Assembly: GCF_000633455.1 (NCBI RefSeq)
Contig: NZ_AYMG01000001.1
Coordinates: 1 to 64,000, forward strand
DNA: 64,000 bases
Reading direction: 5' to 3'
Source: Pedobacter jeongneungensis
GTDB lineage: Bacteria; Bacteroidota; Bacteroidia; Sphingobacteriales; Sphingobacteriaceae
This document shows positions 54,523 through 63,247 of the stretch, piece after piece. Position 1 is the stretch's first letter; each line of letters begins with the position of its first letter. The notes beneath the pieces were generated by a model, which searched no databases, was not told where the DNA came from, and was given only the letters and a program-made list of their open reading frames with translations. A program made the translations under genes and the position numbers.

Positions 54523-54772
54523 GACTTCTTAATTACGTATATCCCATAAATTTATAGTATTTTTGTAAAAGAAGGGAAAAGGAACCGCGATGTTGCAAAA
54601 AATCTATCGATTATCCACACATCTTAACCACAGTTAATACACTTTATATTCAGCCATTTACGCTGTTTAAGCTTGTTGATGTTAATAATTATTTTAAAAA
54701 CGGATTATTTTAATTGGTAAACTTATAATGTGTTTTTCTGCTAATTGGCACGGTTCTTTAATAGTATAATAT

Positions 54773-56176
54773 ATGGAAGAAGAATTCTTTTTTGAATCCA
54801 ACGAAGACGCACAACGCTCGGTAGAACGTTACGAAGAAATGCTCCGCAATCAGGATCAGTATTTTTTCGATGCAGGTGCATTCGAATACATTGTAGATTT
54901 TTACATTGAGAAAAATGATCCGGTCAAAGCTTTGCAGGTAGTTGATTTTGCAATCAGTCAACACCCTTATGCAACTGTTTTTTTAATTAAACAGGCTCAT
55001 CTTTACATTTTAACCAACAACCACGAACAGGCTTTCATCGCTTTGCAAAAGGCTGAACTTTTAGAGCCTTCAGAACCTGATATTTATCTGCTGCGCGGTA
55101 ATATTTTTCAGAACACTGAACGTTATGACGAGGCTTTGGAAAATTACGAAAAAGCTTTAGGCCTGGCCGAAAGTACCGATGAAATTTTATTGCAGATGGC
55201 TTATGTATATCAAAGCATGAGTGACTATGAAAGCGCCATTACTTACATTAAGCTTAGTTTAGAGCAGAATATGGAAAATCAGGATGGTTTATATGAACTG
55301 GCTTTCTGTTACGATGTATTGGATAAACAGGAAGAGAGCATTAAGTTCTATCAGCAATATATCGATACCGATCCATATTCGTACGCGGCATGGTACAACC
55401 TGGGCAATAGTTTCCACAAACTGAACCTTTTCGAAAAAGCAATTGATGCTTACGATTATGCGATTTTAATTAAAGAAGATTTCAGTTCGGCTTATTTTAA
55501 TAAAGGAAATGCGCTGGTACAGCTGGATAAGTACGACGAAGCCATTGATGTGTACAAACAGACTTTCGAATACGAACCACCTAATGCCGATACCTATTGT
55601 GCCATCGGCGAGTGTTACGAAAAGCTCGAAAAAATGGACGAAGCACGTTCTTATTATAAAAAATCAGTGAAAATGGACCCAAAAATGGGCGATGCCTGGT
55701 TTGGGATCGGAGTTACGCTGAATTTTGAAGAACGTTATTTCGAATCGCTTCATTTTTATAAAAAAGCAATTGATTTAGAAGCCGAAAACCCAGACTTTTG
55801 GTTTGCCATGGCCGATGCTTATTATAAATTAGGCCAGATTGATGAATCGATCGAGGCTTACGAAAAAGTATTGGAATTTAATCCGATGGATATTGAAGCC
55901 TGGTTAGATTTTAGCACTGTGCTATACGAGCAGGGAAAACTGCTCGAAGCATCAGAAACAATGGCTGAGGCGATTAAGAACAATCCGGAAGCCGCTGAGC
56001 TTTACTATCGCATGGTAGCCTATCTTTTTGCCATGGGCAATTATAGTGATGCGCTGGGATATTTGGAAACGGCTTTAACAACTGACCCTGACAAACACTA
56101 TATTTTATTTGAATATTTACCGCAATTGCAGGATAATAGTGCCATTTTGAACGTTATAAACAGATATATAAGGTAA
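54773..56176 (+). CDS. Tetratricopeptide-repeat protein
   Basis: 467 residues, almost entirely TPR helices (for example AWYNLGNSFHKLNLFEKAID, AYFNKGNALVQLDKYDEAID, AWFGIGVTLNFEERYFES), about ten or eleven repeats of 34. No signal peptide, so cytoplasmic scaffold or regulator. It is upstream of, and reads towards, the phosphosulfolactate synthase homologue (60-base gap). An acidic N-terminus (MEEEFFFESNEDAQRS) is notable. Function not recognised. Confidence 0.88.
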   Translation: MEEEFFFESNEDAQRSVERYEEMLRNQDQYFFDAGAFEYIVDFYIEKNDPVKALQVVDFAISQHPYATVFLIKQAHLYILTNNHEQAFIALQKAELLEPSEPDIYLLRGNIFQNTERYDEALENYEKALGLAESTDEILLQMAYVYQSMSDYESAITYIKLSLEQNMENQDGLYELAFCYDVLDKQEESIKFYQQYIDTDPYSYAAWYNLGNSFHKLNLFEKAIDAYDYAILIKEDFSSAYFNKGNALVQLDKYDEAIDVYKQTFEYEPPNADTYCAIGECYEKLEKMDEARSYYKKSVKMDPKMGDAWFGIGVTLNFEERYFESLHFYKKAIDLEAENPDFWFAMADAYYKLGQIDESIEAYEKVLEFNPMDIEAWLDFSTVLYEQGKLLEASETMAEAIKNNPEAAELYYRMVAYLFAMGNYSDALGYLETALTTDPDKHYILFEYLPQLQDNSAILNVINRYIR

Positions 56177-56236
56177 TGACCTTGTGAGAAAAATTTAACA
56201 AATAAATCTCAAAATTTTTTTCACTTTTGTACGCAT

Positions 56237-57004
56237 ATGAATTATCCATTATTAAACGTTCCCGAACGTCCAGCTAAACCACGCCAAAAAGGCTTAACAA
56301 TGGTTATGGATAAGGGATTGAGCCTACGCCAGGTAGAAGATTTTATTGAAGTTGCCGGCGTACATACAGATATCGTAAAATTAGGTTGGGCAACATCACA
56401 CGTAACACCAAACCTTAAAGAAAAATTAGCTTTATATAAAAGTGCAGGCATTCCAACCTATTTCGGAGGAACCTTATTTGAAGCCTTTATTATCCGTAAC
56501 CAGTTTTCAGATTATCAACGTATTTTAGACCAGTACGGAATGGAATATGCAGAAGTTTCTGACGGGTCTATCGAAATTGAGCATGATAAAAAATGTGAAT
56601 TTATCCGTGAGCTTTCTAAACAGGTAACGGTAATTTCGGAAGTAGGCAGTAAAGATGCAGCTAAAATATTTGCACCATACAAGTGGATTAAATTAATGCA
56701 GGCCGAAATTGAAGCCGGATCGTGGAAAGTAATTGCCGAAGCCCGCGAAGGCGGTAACGTAGGTATTTACCGTGGAAGCGGCGAAGTGCGTGAAGGTTTG
56801 GTTGATGAAATCTTAACACAGATCCCCGAAGAAACCATAATTTGGGAAGCGCCACAAAAGGAGCAGCAGGTTTGGTTTATCAAATTAATTGGCAGCAATG
56901 TAAACCTTGGTAACATTGCTCCAGCTGAAGTAATTCCTTTAGAAACCATTCGTTTAGGTTTGCGTGGAGATACTTTCGACTATTTCCTGAACCAAGCAAA
57001 ATAA
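56237..57004 (+). CDS. comA: Phosphosulfolactate synthase family protein (ComA-like)
   Basis: 255 residues of the TIM-barrel family of phosphosulfolactate synthase. MVMDKGLSLRQVEDFIEVAG at the start, VKLGWATSH, GIPTYFGGTLFEAFI, YAEVSDGSIEI, LMQAEIEAGSWKVIAEARE and GLRGDTFDYF are the family pattern. ComA joins sulfite to phosphoenolpyruvate in archaeal coenzyme M formation, and Bacillus uses it for sulfolactate. In Bacteroidota the role is unclear. Neighbours are a TPR protein and aroE; no later CoM or sulfonolipid gene is visible. The activity is inferred. Confidence 0.82.
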   Translation: MNYPLLNVPERPAKPRQKGLTMVMDKGLSLRQVEDFIEVAGVHTDIVKLGWATSHVTPNLKEKLALYKSAGIPTYFGGTLFEAFIIRNQFSDYQRILDQYGMEYAEVSDGSIEIEHDKKCEFIRELSKQVTVISEVGSKDAAKIFAPYKWIKLMQAEIEAGSWKVIAEAREGGNVGIYRGSGEVREGLVDEILTQIPEETIIWEAPQKEQQVWFIKLIGSNVNLGNIAPAEVIPLETIRLGLRGDTFDYFLNQAK

Positions 57005-57018
57005 TCGAATTTAAGTAC

Positions 57019-57136
57019 CTGTATTATAAACCGGTATATTCTTAGAATTGTCACATTGAGCTTGTCGAAATGCTTTATATGCATTTGCAATAGTCCTTCG
57101 ACAGGCTCAGGATGACAAATCGATTTTATAATACAG
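57019..57136. repeat. Nested inverted-repeat element, family B, copy 3
   Basis: Outer arms CTGTATTATAAA (57019-57030) and TTTATAATACAG (57125-57136) are perfect 12-bp mirrors. Inside, TGTCACATTGAGCTTGTCGAA and TTCGACAGGCTCAGGATGACA (57049-57117) mirror each other. It fills most of the spacer between comA and aroE. Confidence 0.85.
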
Positions 57137-57157
57137 CCTCTTACTTTTTACATCAAT

Positions 57158-57901
57158 ATGAAAACATACGGCTTAATCGGTTATCCGCTATCTCACTCTT
57201 TCTCTAAAAAATATTTTACCGAAAAGTTTTTGAATGAAGGCATCGCCGGTCATCGATACGAGCTTTTTCCGATTGAAGATATTAAATCGCTGCCTGACCT
57301 ACTGAGCGAAAACCCATCGCTTTGCGGCTTGAATGTAACCATTCCACATAAAGTAAATGTGCTTTGTTATTTAAACGAAGTAGATGAAGCTGCAGAGAAA
57401 ATCGGCGCCGTAAACTGCATTTCCATTAAAAGTTTCGAAAACGAAAATTATTTAAAAGGCTACAATACCGACGCCTACGGTTTTGAAACATCCTTAACAC
57501 CTTTATTAGGTTCACAACATACCAAAGCACTGGTTTTTGGCGATGGGGGAGCAGCCAAAGCAGTAAAATATGTTTTAGAAAAGCTCAATATCGAATACCA
57601 GGTAGTGGTGCGTAAACCTGTTGAAGGCGCTATCCTATACACCGAACTTACGCCAGAAATTCTGGCTTCGCACAAACTGCTGATCAACACCACCCCGTTG
57701 GGAATGTCGCCAAATATTGATACCTTTCCAGAAATTGATTACAGTCAGCTCGGATCTGAGCACCTGGCTTACGACCTGGTGTATAATCCCTTAGAAACCG
57801 TATTTTTAGCAAAAGCAGCAGCACGTGGTGCCAGCATTAAAAACGGGCTGGAAATGCTATACAAACAGGCTGAAAAAGCCTGGGCGATCTGGAACAAATA
57901 A
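57158..57901 (+). CDS. aroE: Shikimate dehydrogenase
   Basis: 247 residues, a short AroE. Substrate motif GYPLSHSFSKKYF at about 8-20, NVTIPHK with the catalytic Lys at about 60-66, KGYNTDAYGF with the catalytic Asp at about 100-109 and NADP loop VFGDGGAAKAVKY at about 124-136. It reduces 3-dehydroshikimate in aromatic biosynthesis. Cytoplasmic. It lies 55 bases before gldD, so the two may be cotranscribed. Shorter than most (about 270) but all key parts are there. Confidence 0.95.
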   Translation: MKTYGLIGYPLSHSFSKKYFTEKFLNEGIAGHRYELFPIEDIKSLPDLLSENPSLCGLNVTIPHKVNVLCYLNEVDEAAEKIGAVNCISIKSFENENYLKGYNTDAYGFETSLTPLLGSQHTKALVFGDGGAAKAVKYVLEKLNIEYQVVVRKPVEGAILYTELTPEILASHKLLINTTPLGMSPNIDTFPEIDYSQLGSEHLAYDLVYNPLETVFLAKAAARGASIKNGLEMLYKQAEKAWAIWNK

Positions 57902-57910
57902 TTTAACTTA

Positions 57911-57944
57911 TCGTCATTGCGAGGAGGAACGACGAAGCAATCTT
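57911..57944. repeat. Half copy of palindromic repeat family A
   Basis: CGTCATTGCGAGGAGG...GACGAAGCAATC matches only the left arm of family A, with no right arm. It lies in the aroE-gldD spacer. Confidence 0.6.
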
Positions 57945-57956
57945 TGATAGAATGTT

Positions 57957-58544
57957 ATGAAACTAAAACAACTGATCTGTGTACCCTTTGTGCTGCTTTT
58001 GTTTGTAACAGCCTGTCAAAACCACGATTACAGCCCTAAACCAAAAGCTTATTTCAGGATCGTATTCCCCCAAAAACAATATACACCATTCACAAAACCG
58101 GTTCCTTTTAGCTTTAAATATCCTACTTACGCAACTGTAGAGCAGGATCAAAGCCGCGATGCCCAAAAAAACTGGTACAACCTGCATTTTAAACAGTTTA
58201 ATGGCTTTTTGCACTTAACGTATTATGATGTATCGGGCAAAGGCGAATACGACGAAATGGTAGAAGATGCGCGGAAACTCGCCTTTAAACACACCATAAA
58301 AGCCAGCGCTATTGATCAAAGGATTATCAACTATCCTAACCGCAAGGTATATGGTATTTATTATGCCATAGAAGGGAATACAGCATCATCTGTGCAGTTT
58401 TTTTTAACCGATAGCGCAAAACACTATTTTAGAGGCGCCCTATATTTTAATGAGCGGCCGCAATACGATTCGATAGCACCCGTTGTTAAATTTATTAAAC
58501 AAGATATCGATACCCTGATTGCCACTTTTAAGTGGAAAAATTAA
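57957..58544 (+). CDS. gldD: Gliding motility lipoprotein GldD
   Basis: 195 residues. Lipobox ends at Cys20 (VTACQNHDYSPKPKAYFRI). Conserved GldD pattern: PKPKAYFRIVFPQK, FKYPTYATVEQD, LTYYDVSGKGEYD and KVYGIYYAIEGNTASSVQFFLTD. Required for gliding and type IX secretion in Flavobacterium, but it is also found in nonmotile Bacteroidota. The exact reaction is not known; it is anchored at the inner membrane facing the periplasm in the known cases. No other gld genes are in the window. Confidence 0.9.
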   Translation: MKLKQLICVPFVLLLFVTACQNHDYSPKPKAYFRIVFPQKQYTPFTKPVPFSFKYPTYATVEQDQSRDAQKNWYNLHFKQFNGFLHLTYYDVSGKGEYDEMVEDARKLAFKHTIKASAIDQRIINYPNRKVYGIYYAIEGNTASSVQFFLTDSAKHYFRGALYFNERPQYDSIAPVVKFIKQDIDTLIATFKWKN

Positions 58545-58581
58545 TTATCCTGATGACTTATCAGATTTTTTCTAAAAACTT

Positions 58582-59220
58582 ATGATTACAGTAAAAACCT
58601 TCACCTTTAACGCCTATAGCGAAAATACTTATCTGCTTTATGATGAAACCAAAGCGTGTGTCATTATCGATCCGGGAATGTATGAAGGTTTCGAGCAGAA
58701 CGAACTAGCGGCATTTATTAAACAAGAGAACCTCAAACCCGTTTTATTGTTAAATACCCATTGTCACCTCGACCATGTTTTTGGCAATAAATTCATTTTC
58801 GATACTTATGGATTAAAACCACAGTTTCATGAAGGCGAATTACTAATTTTAAATGCAGTGCCGGGATATGCACCATCAATGGGCTTTACCCGCTATGATG
58901 TTTCGCCTCTACCGGATACATTTTTACCCGAAACCGGAACCATATCTTTTGGCAACAGTACTTTAAGCTTAATTTTTGCCCCTGGTCACTCACCTGCACA
59001 TTTATGCTTTTACAGTGCAGCCGATCATATTTTAATGGGTGGCGATGTGCTTTTTTATGGCAGCATTGGTCGTACCGATCTTCCGGGGGGTAACCACCAG
59101 CAATTAATTCAAAACATTTCGGATAAACTTTTTGTATTACCTGATGAAACCAAAGTTTATCCTGGGCATGGACCAGCTACCAGCATTGGTTTCGAAAAGC
59201 AACACAATCCGTTTTTTTAA
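58582..59220 (+). CDS. MBL-fold metallo-hydrolase (glyoxalase II-like)
   Basis: 212 residues. Zinc motif THCHLDHVFGN at about 59-69, GHSPAHLCF at about 135, the bridging Asp in GGDVLFYGSIGRTD at about 153 and the last His in YPGHGP at about 194. The whole is a glyoxalase II-type beta-lactamase-fold hydrolase without the C-terminal helices of true GloB, so the substrate is uncertain. Cytoplasmic. It starts 37 bases after gldD; a weak CTGAT...ATCAG hairpin with T run sits in between. Confidence 0.88.
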   Translation: MITVKTFTFNAYSENTYLLYDETKACVIIDPGMYEGFEQNELAAFIKQENLKPVLLLNTHCHLDHVFGNKFIFDTYGLKPQFHEGELLILNAVPGYAPSMGFTRYDVSPLPDTFLPETGTISFGNSTLSLIFAPGHSPAHLCFYSAADHILMGGDVLFYGSIGRTDLPGGNHQQLIQNISDKLFVLPDETKVYPGHGPATSIGFEKQHNPFF

Positions 59221-59316
59221 TATTAATTATTGTTTTTGAGTTTTTTTTAAGCGTAGACGTTTACACCCTATGCCTTCTAGCTTTAAACCCTCAACCTTTT
59301 ACCTATCTTTACCGCT

Positions 59317-60549
59317 GTGAATACGTCGTTTTATATTGCCAAAAGGTATCTTTTTGCTAAAAAATCTACCAATGCCATTAACCTGATATCGGGCATATCA
59401 ATGGTTGGGGTAATGGTAGGCAGTGCAGCATTAATTATTATCCTTTCGGTATTTAACGGTTTAGAAACAGTGGTATTGAATATGTTCGATACCATTACCC
59501 CTCAAATTGCCATTACACCGGCTAAAGGAAAAACTTTTGATCCGAATACTACTTACTTTAATCAGCTCAGAAAAAACAAAGCTGTTGCTGCTTTTACCGA
59601 GGTGTTACAGGAAAATGCCTTATTAAAATACAACAACAAACAGGCTGTTGGAATGGTGAAGGGTGTTAGCATGGATTATTTAAAAAACACCAAACTAGAT
59701 AGCACCATTAAAGAAGGGCGTTTTATACTCCATAACAGAAGTGGCGATAATGCGGTAATTGGCTCGGCGCTGCAAAGTTATTTAGCAGTAAACACGGTAG
59801 ATCCCTTTACCGAGCTGGAAATTTATTCGCCGAAGAAAGATATCGTGCCAAACAGTTTAAACCCGGCTGATGATTTTGTGGCAAAAAGCATCCGGGTAAG
59901 CGGTGTTTTCGAAGTACAACAGGATTTTGATAATGGCATCATTGTTCCATTAGATTTTGCCCGCGAACTGCTGGGCGAAAATAAAAATGTGTCTGCAATT
60001 GAGATCAACCTACAACCAGGTGTAGATGTAGATAACTTTCAAAAAGAGGTTATAGAAAGGGCCGGAAAAGATTATGAGGTAAAGAACCAGGCCGAGCAGA
60101 ATAAATCGCTGTACCACATTTTAAACACCGAAAAATGGGCCGTTTATATCATTCTCACTTTTATCCTGATTATTGCTATATTTAATATCATAGGGTCGTT
60201 AACCATGTTAGTAATAGATAAAGTGAAGGATGTTGCCATTCTGAGCAGTTTAGGTGCCGGAAAAAAATTAATCAAACGTATATTTTTATTCGAAGGCATG
60301 ATGATCACCATGTCTGGCTGTGTATTAGGCTTAATTATTGGCCTCATTTTTTACTATTTTCAGCACACTTACGGCCTGATTAAAATGGGCGAAGAAAATA
60401 AAACGTTGGTAAGTTCTTATCCTATAGGCTTAAAATGGAAAGATTTCATATTAGTTTTTGCTACGGTAGGCATCTTCTCATTTTTGGCATCTGCTTTGTC
60501 CTCCAATTTAAGTGTTAAAAAGATAGGTCAAATTAATCAATCCATATAA
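59317..60549 (+). CDS. ABC transporter permease, LolC/LolE-FtsX type
   Basis: 410 residues. Start GTG 59317. One transmembrane helix at about 20-45 (LISGISMVGVMVGSAALIII), a large periplasmic domain to about 270 and three C-terminal helices (about 272-300, 320-350, 372-395), the FtsX fold. ISMVGVMVGSAALIIILSVFNG is the pattern of lipoprotein-release permeases. The ATPase partner is not in the window. A lipoprotein gene starts 1 base after the stop (60551). Lipoprotein release is inferred from family. Confidence 0.87.
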   Translation: MNTSFYIAKRYLFAKKSTNAINLISGISMVGVMVGSAALIIILSVFNGLETVVLNMFDTITPQIAITPAKGKTFDPNTTYFNQLRKNKAVAAFTEVLQENALLKYNNKQAVGMVKGVSMDYLKNTKLDSTIKEGRFILHNRSGDNAVIGSALQSYLAVNTVDPFTELEIYSPKKDIVPNSLNPADDFVAKSIRVSGVFEVQQDFDNGIIVPLDFARELLGENKNVSAIEINLQPGVDVDNFQKEVIERAGKDYEVKNQAEQNKSLYHILNTEKWAVYIILTFILIIAIFNIIGSLTMLVIDKVKDVAILSSLGAGKKLIKRIFLFEGMMITMSGCVLGLIIGLIFYYFQHTYGLIKMGEENKTLVSSYPIGLKWKDFILVFATVGIFSFLASALSSNLSVKKIGQINQSI

Positions 60550-60550
60550 A

Positions 60551-60934
60551 ATGAAGTTATTTAAACAAGCAATTGTATTCGTTGTGCTCCTTGGCGTAGC
60601 CATTACCGCTTGTAATAGAAACGATAAGGCCGAGGGAAAAAACAGTAACCTGAAAATTGTTAAAGGTTTATATAGCTTCGGCCCTGAAATGAAATCTTTT
60701 ACCCTATGCGAAGATACCCGCGATTATTGGGTTACCGACAGCGTAAAAAATTTAGAGCTGGCCTATAGCAATTTAGGTTTCGAAAAGCCTTACGAGCCTG
60801 TATATGTAGAGTTAGAAGGCTATTTCAAAAAAACCGATACCGCTACCGTTTCTGCCGATTTCGATTCTACCCTGGTGGTTACCAAAGTAATTAAAATCAG
60901 CAAAGAAATTCCTGACGGGCCTTGTGCACAATAA
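60551..60934 (+). CDS. Small putative lipoprotein
   Basis: 127 residues, lipobox ends at Cys21 (GVAITACNRND). The mature part contains GLYSFGPEMKSFTLCEDTRDYW and VYVELEGYFKKTDTATVS, which slightly resembles the NlpE/META-like beta-barrel fold with a cysteine pair (CEDT, PCAQ). Function unknown. It begins one base after the permease gene, so both are surely cotranscribed. Confidence 0.75.
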   Translation: MKLFKQAIVFVVLLGVAITACNRNDKAEGKNSNLKIVKGLYSFGPEMKSFTLCEDTRDYWVTDSVKNLELAYSNLGFEKPYEPVYVELEGYFKKTDTATVSADFDSTLVVTKVIKISKEIPDGPCAQ

Positions 60935-61368
60935 TTCATTAATCAAGCCTTGATTCGTGTCCCCACGAACTAAATCAAGTATATTTTACAAGCTTGCGTT
61001 TCAAAATATTTTTTTTGGAGCGCAGTTGCAATACTAATCGGATAAAGCAGTCCTGCTTTACGCTATAGTCCCGACGTGAAGTCGGGAGCTACCACTGCAA
61101 TCAGGGCTAAAGAACTTAGGCTTGCTGCGAAAAACTTTCCTTTCTGCGTCCTGCAACCATAAATAGCAGTACTGTCCCTGCCACCTAAACCTGATCGTAG
61201 TGGTTCCGGTTTTTCACCGGAAGGAACGGAGAGCAGGGCCAAGCCTATCCTAAACGTTACTGTATCTGCTTTCCCAAAAAAAAGGACACACAATACCCAT
61301 ATTCTATATTAAAACAAAAAAAGCTTTCCGGTATCCCCAGAAAGCTTTAAAATATTTAATAAGGAATT
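60935..61368. repeat. Spacer with palindromes and a copy related to the mosaic repeat
   Basis: Hairpin TTCGTG-TCCC-CACGAA at 60954-60969; TCCCGAC-GTGA-AGTCGGGA at about 61071-61088; TTCCGGT...ACCGGAA around 61203-61221. Bases 61155-61250 share words (CTAAACC-TGATCG-TAG, GAGAGCAGGGC, TATAGTCCCG) with the unit 3 and flanks of 3661-4480. No gene seen. Confidence 0.5.
61316..61348 (-). terminator. Rho-independent terminator of the symporter gene
   Basis: On the minus strand AAAGCTTTC pairs with GAAAGCTTT (61340-61348 with 61320-61328), followed by a T run. It is 21 bases after the symporter stop. Confidence 0.85.
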
Positions 61369-63045
61369 TTACCAGTAAATACCGTAAAGGGCTACCAATA
61401 ATCCTATAATAATTAATGCACCAACCGCAAAACTGGTTGTGGTTTTAAACATTTTCGAATCGATTTCCAATCCTTTAGGGTTAACACCATTTTTGTTCTC
61501 GAACAAACTGATAATTACCATACCGATGATACAGAATACGAATACAAAACCCATCCTGTCTAAGAAAGGGATTTCGTAAATACCAGCTGCATTCTTAACT
61601 GAAAAGCCCATTCCCGATAACCATGAAAGATCGGTCCATCCCGGAAGGAATTTAAGCACTAATGATAATCCGAAACCACCAATAGTGGCAAAAAGCGCTG
61701 CATTAGAAGTTGCTCTTTTCCAAAAGAAACCCAGGATAAACATGGCGAAGATACCTGGTGAAACAAAACCTGTATACTCCTGAATATATTGGAATCCTCC
61801 TTTTTTATCGATACCCAGGTGCGGTGCAATCAACACACCCAATACCATCGCTACCACCACAGCAATTTTACCGGTTAAAACGAGGTTCTTTTCAGAAGCA
61901 TCGGTTTTTAATACCTTTTTGTAAATATCTAAGGTAAAAATCGTTGCAATACTATTTGCTTTACCAGCTAAAGAGGCCACAACGGCAGCAGTTAAAGCCG
62001 CAAACGATAAACCTTTTAAACCTGCTGGCAGTAAATTTAACAACACAGGGTAAGCACGATCTGGGTTAACCGATCCATCCTGCAACATTTCGGATTGGAA
62101 AGCACCGTCTTTATATAATACGTAAGCTGCAATGCCAGGTAATACCACAATAATCGGCATTAATAATTTTAAGAATGCCGCAAACAGAATACCACCGCGG
62201 GCAGTTTTTAAATCGGCCCCTAAAGCACGTTGGGTAATGTACTGGTTACAACCCCAATAGTTTAGGTTTACAATCCACATACCACCAACAAGCACGCTTA
62301 ATCCTGGTAAATCAATATAATTTTCATTATCAGGTTTCAAGATCATGTGGAAATGCTCTGAAGCTTTTGAAGTCATTAAACTATAACCTTCAAGGATGCC
62401 TGAAGTACCATAATGGGTAGAAACCAAATTTAAAGCTAAATAAGTAGTTGCTAAACCACCCAGAATTAAGAAAAACACCTGGATTACGTCGGTATAACCA
62501 ATTACTTTCATTCCACCCAGGGTAATTACGATCGCAAATATTGCGATGGCATACATACAAAAGGTAAGGTCGAAACCAGAGATACTACTTACTGCCAAGG
62601 CGCCCAGGTAAAGGATCGAAGTTAAGTTTACCACCACATATAGTAACAACCAGAACACCGCCATAATCATGGCCACTGTGCCGTTGTAACGTTGGTGCAA
62701 AAACTGTGGCATCGTAGCAATCTTATTTTTCAGGTACACCGGAATAAAGAAAACGGCAACAATTACCAGGGTAAGAGCAGCCATCCACTCGTAAGTTGCA
62801 ATTGCCAGTCCCATCTTAAAGCCCGATCCGCTCATACCGATAAACTGCTCTGCAGAAATGTTCGATGCAATTAAAGATGCACCAATTGCCCACCAGGTAA
62901 GTGAACCTTCTGCCAGGAAATAATCTTTTGAGCCGGTGGATGCGGATTTTTTCTTATTGTAGATGTACAGACCGTAAGCAGCCACAATGACGAAGTAGAT
63001 TGCAAATACGATGTAATCCTTCGAATCCAATAAATTTTGTTTCAT
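61369..63045 (-). CDS. Sodium/sugar symporter, SSF (SGLT) family
   Basis: 558 residues with about 14 hydrophobic segments. SSF hallmarks: ASLIASNISAEQFIGMSGSGF at about 55-75, GLKGLSFAALTAAVVASLAGKANSIATIFTLDIY in the helix 8-10 region, and the Na+-binding SSLA-like serine. It transports a sugar with sodium. The upstream neighbour is xylA, transcribed in the same direction, so D-xylose is a good guess. The pectin locus is far away (about 20 kb). Start ATG 63045. Confidence 0.9.
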   Translation of the reverse strand: MKQNLLDSKDYIVFAIYFVIVAAYGLYIYNKKKSASTGSKDYFLAEGSLTWWAIGASLIASNISAEQFIGMSGSGFKMGLAIATYEWMAALTLVIVAVFFIPVYLKNKIATMPQFLHQRYNGTVAMIMAVFWLLLYVVVNLTSILYLGALAVSSISGFDLTFCMYAIAIFAIVITLGGMKVIGYTDVIQVFFLILGGLATTYLALNLVSTHYGTSGILEGYSLMTSKASEHFHMILKPDNENYIDLPGLSVLVGGMWIVNLNYWGCNQYITQRALGADLKTARGGILFAAFLKLLMPIIVVLPGIAAYVLYKDGAFQSEMLQDGSVNPDRAYPVLLNLLPAGLKGLSFAALTAAVVASLAGKANSIATIFTLDIYKKVLKTDASEKNLVLTGKIAVVVAMVLGVLIAPHLGIDKKGGFQYIQEYTGFVSPGIFAMFILGFFWKRATSNAALFATIGGFGLSLVLKFLPGWTDLSWLSGMGFSVKNAAGIYEIPFLDRMGFVFVFCIIGMVIISLFENKNGVNPKGLEIDSKMFKTTTSFAVGALIIIGLLVALYGIYW

Positions 63046-63181
63046 TAATTAATAGTGGTTATTTGGTTTAGAAAGTTAAATGTAATAAAATCATAAAATA
63101 ATATCCGCTTTTTTTTAAATTAAAAAATGTTAAAATGACGTTTATTATTTTCAGGATCATTAAAAAAGGTCTAAAATGCAA

Positions 63182-63205
63182 GTGGTCTGTGCGGACACAG
63201 ACCAC
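63182..63205. repeat. Perfect tetraloop hairpin between xylA and the symporter gene
   Basis: GTGGTCTGTG-CGGA-CACAGACCAC is a perfect 10-bp hairpin, member of family C (see 30620-30643). It lies within the likely operon. No other feature in 63046-63247. Confidence 0.75.
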
Positions 63206-63247
63206 AGCTCGTGAAGGTCTTCGACTACGTTCAGACTGACAAATCTT

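Noticed and set aside
56237..57901. Idea of a sulfonolipid or coenzyme M gene cluster around comA
   Set aside because: No cysteate synthase-, acyltransferase- or other CoM-pathway-like gene lies next to it; neighbours are TPR, aroE and gldD.
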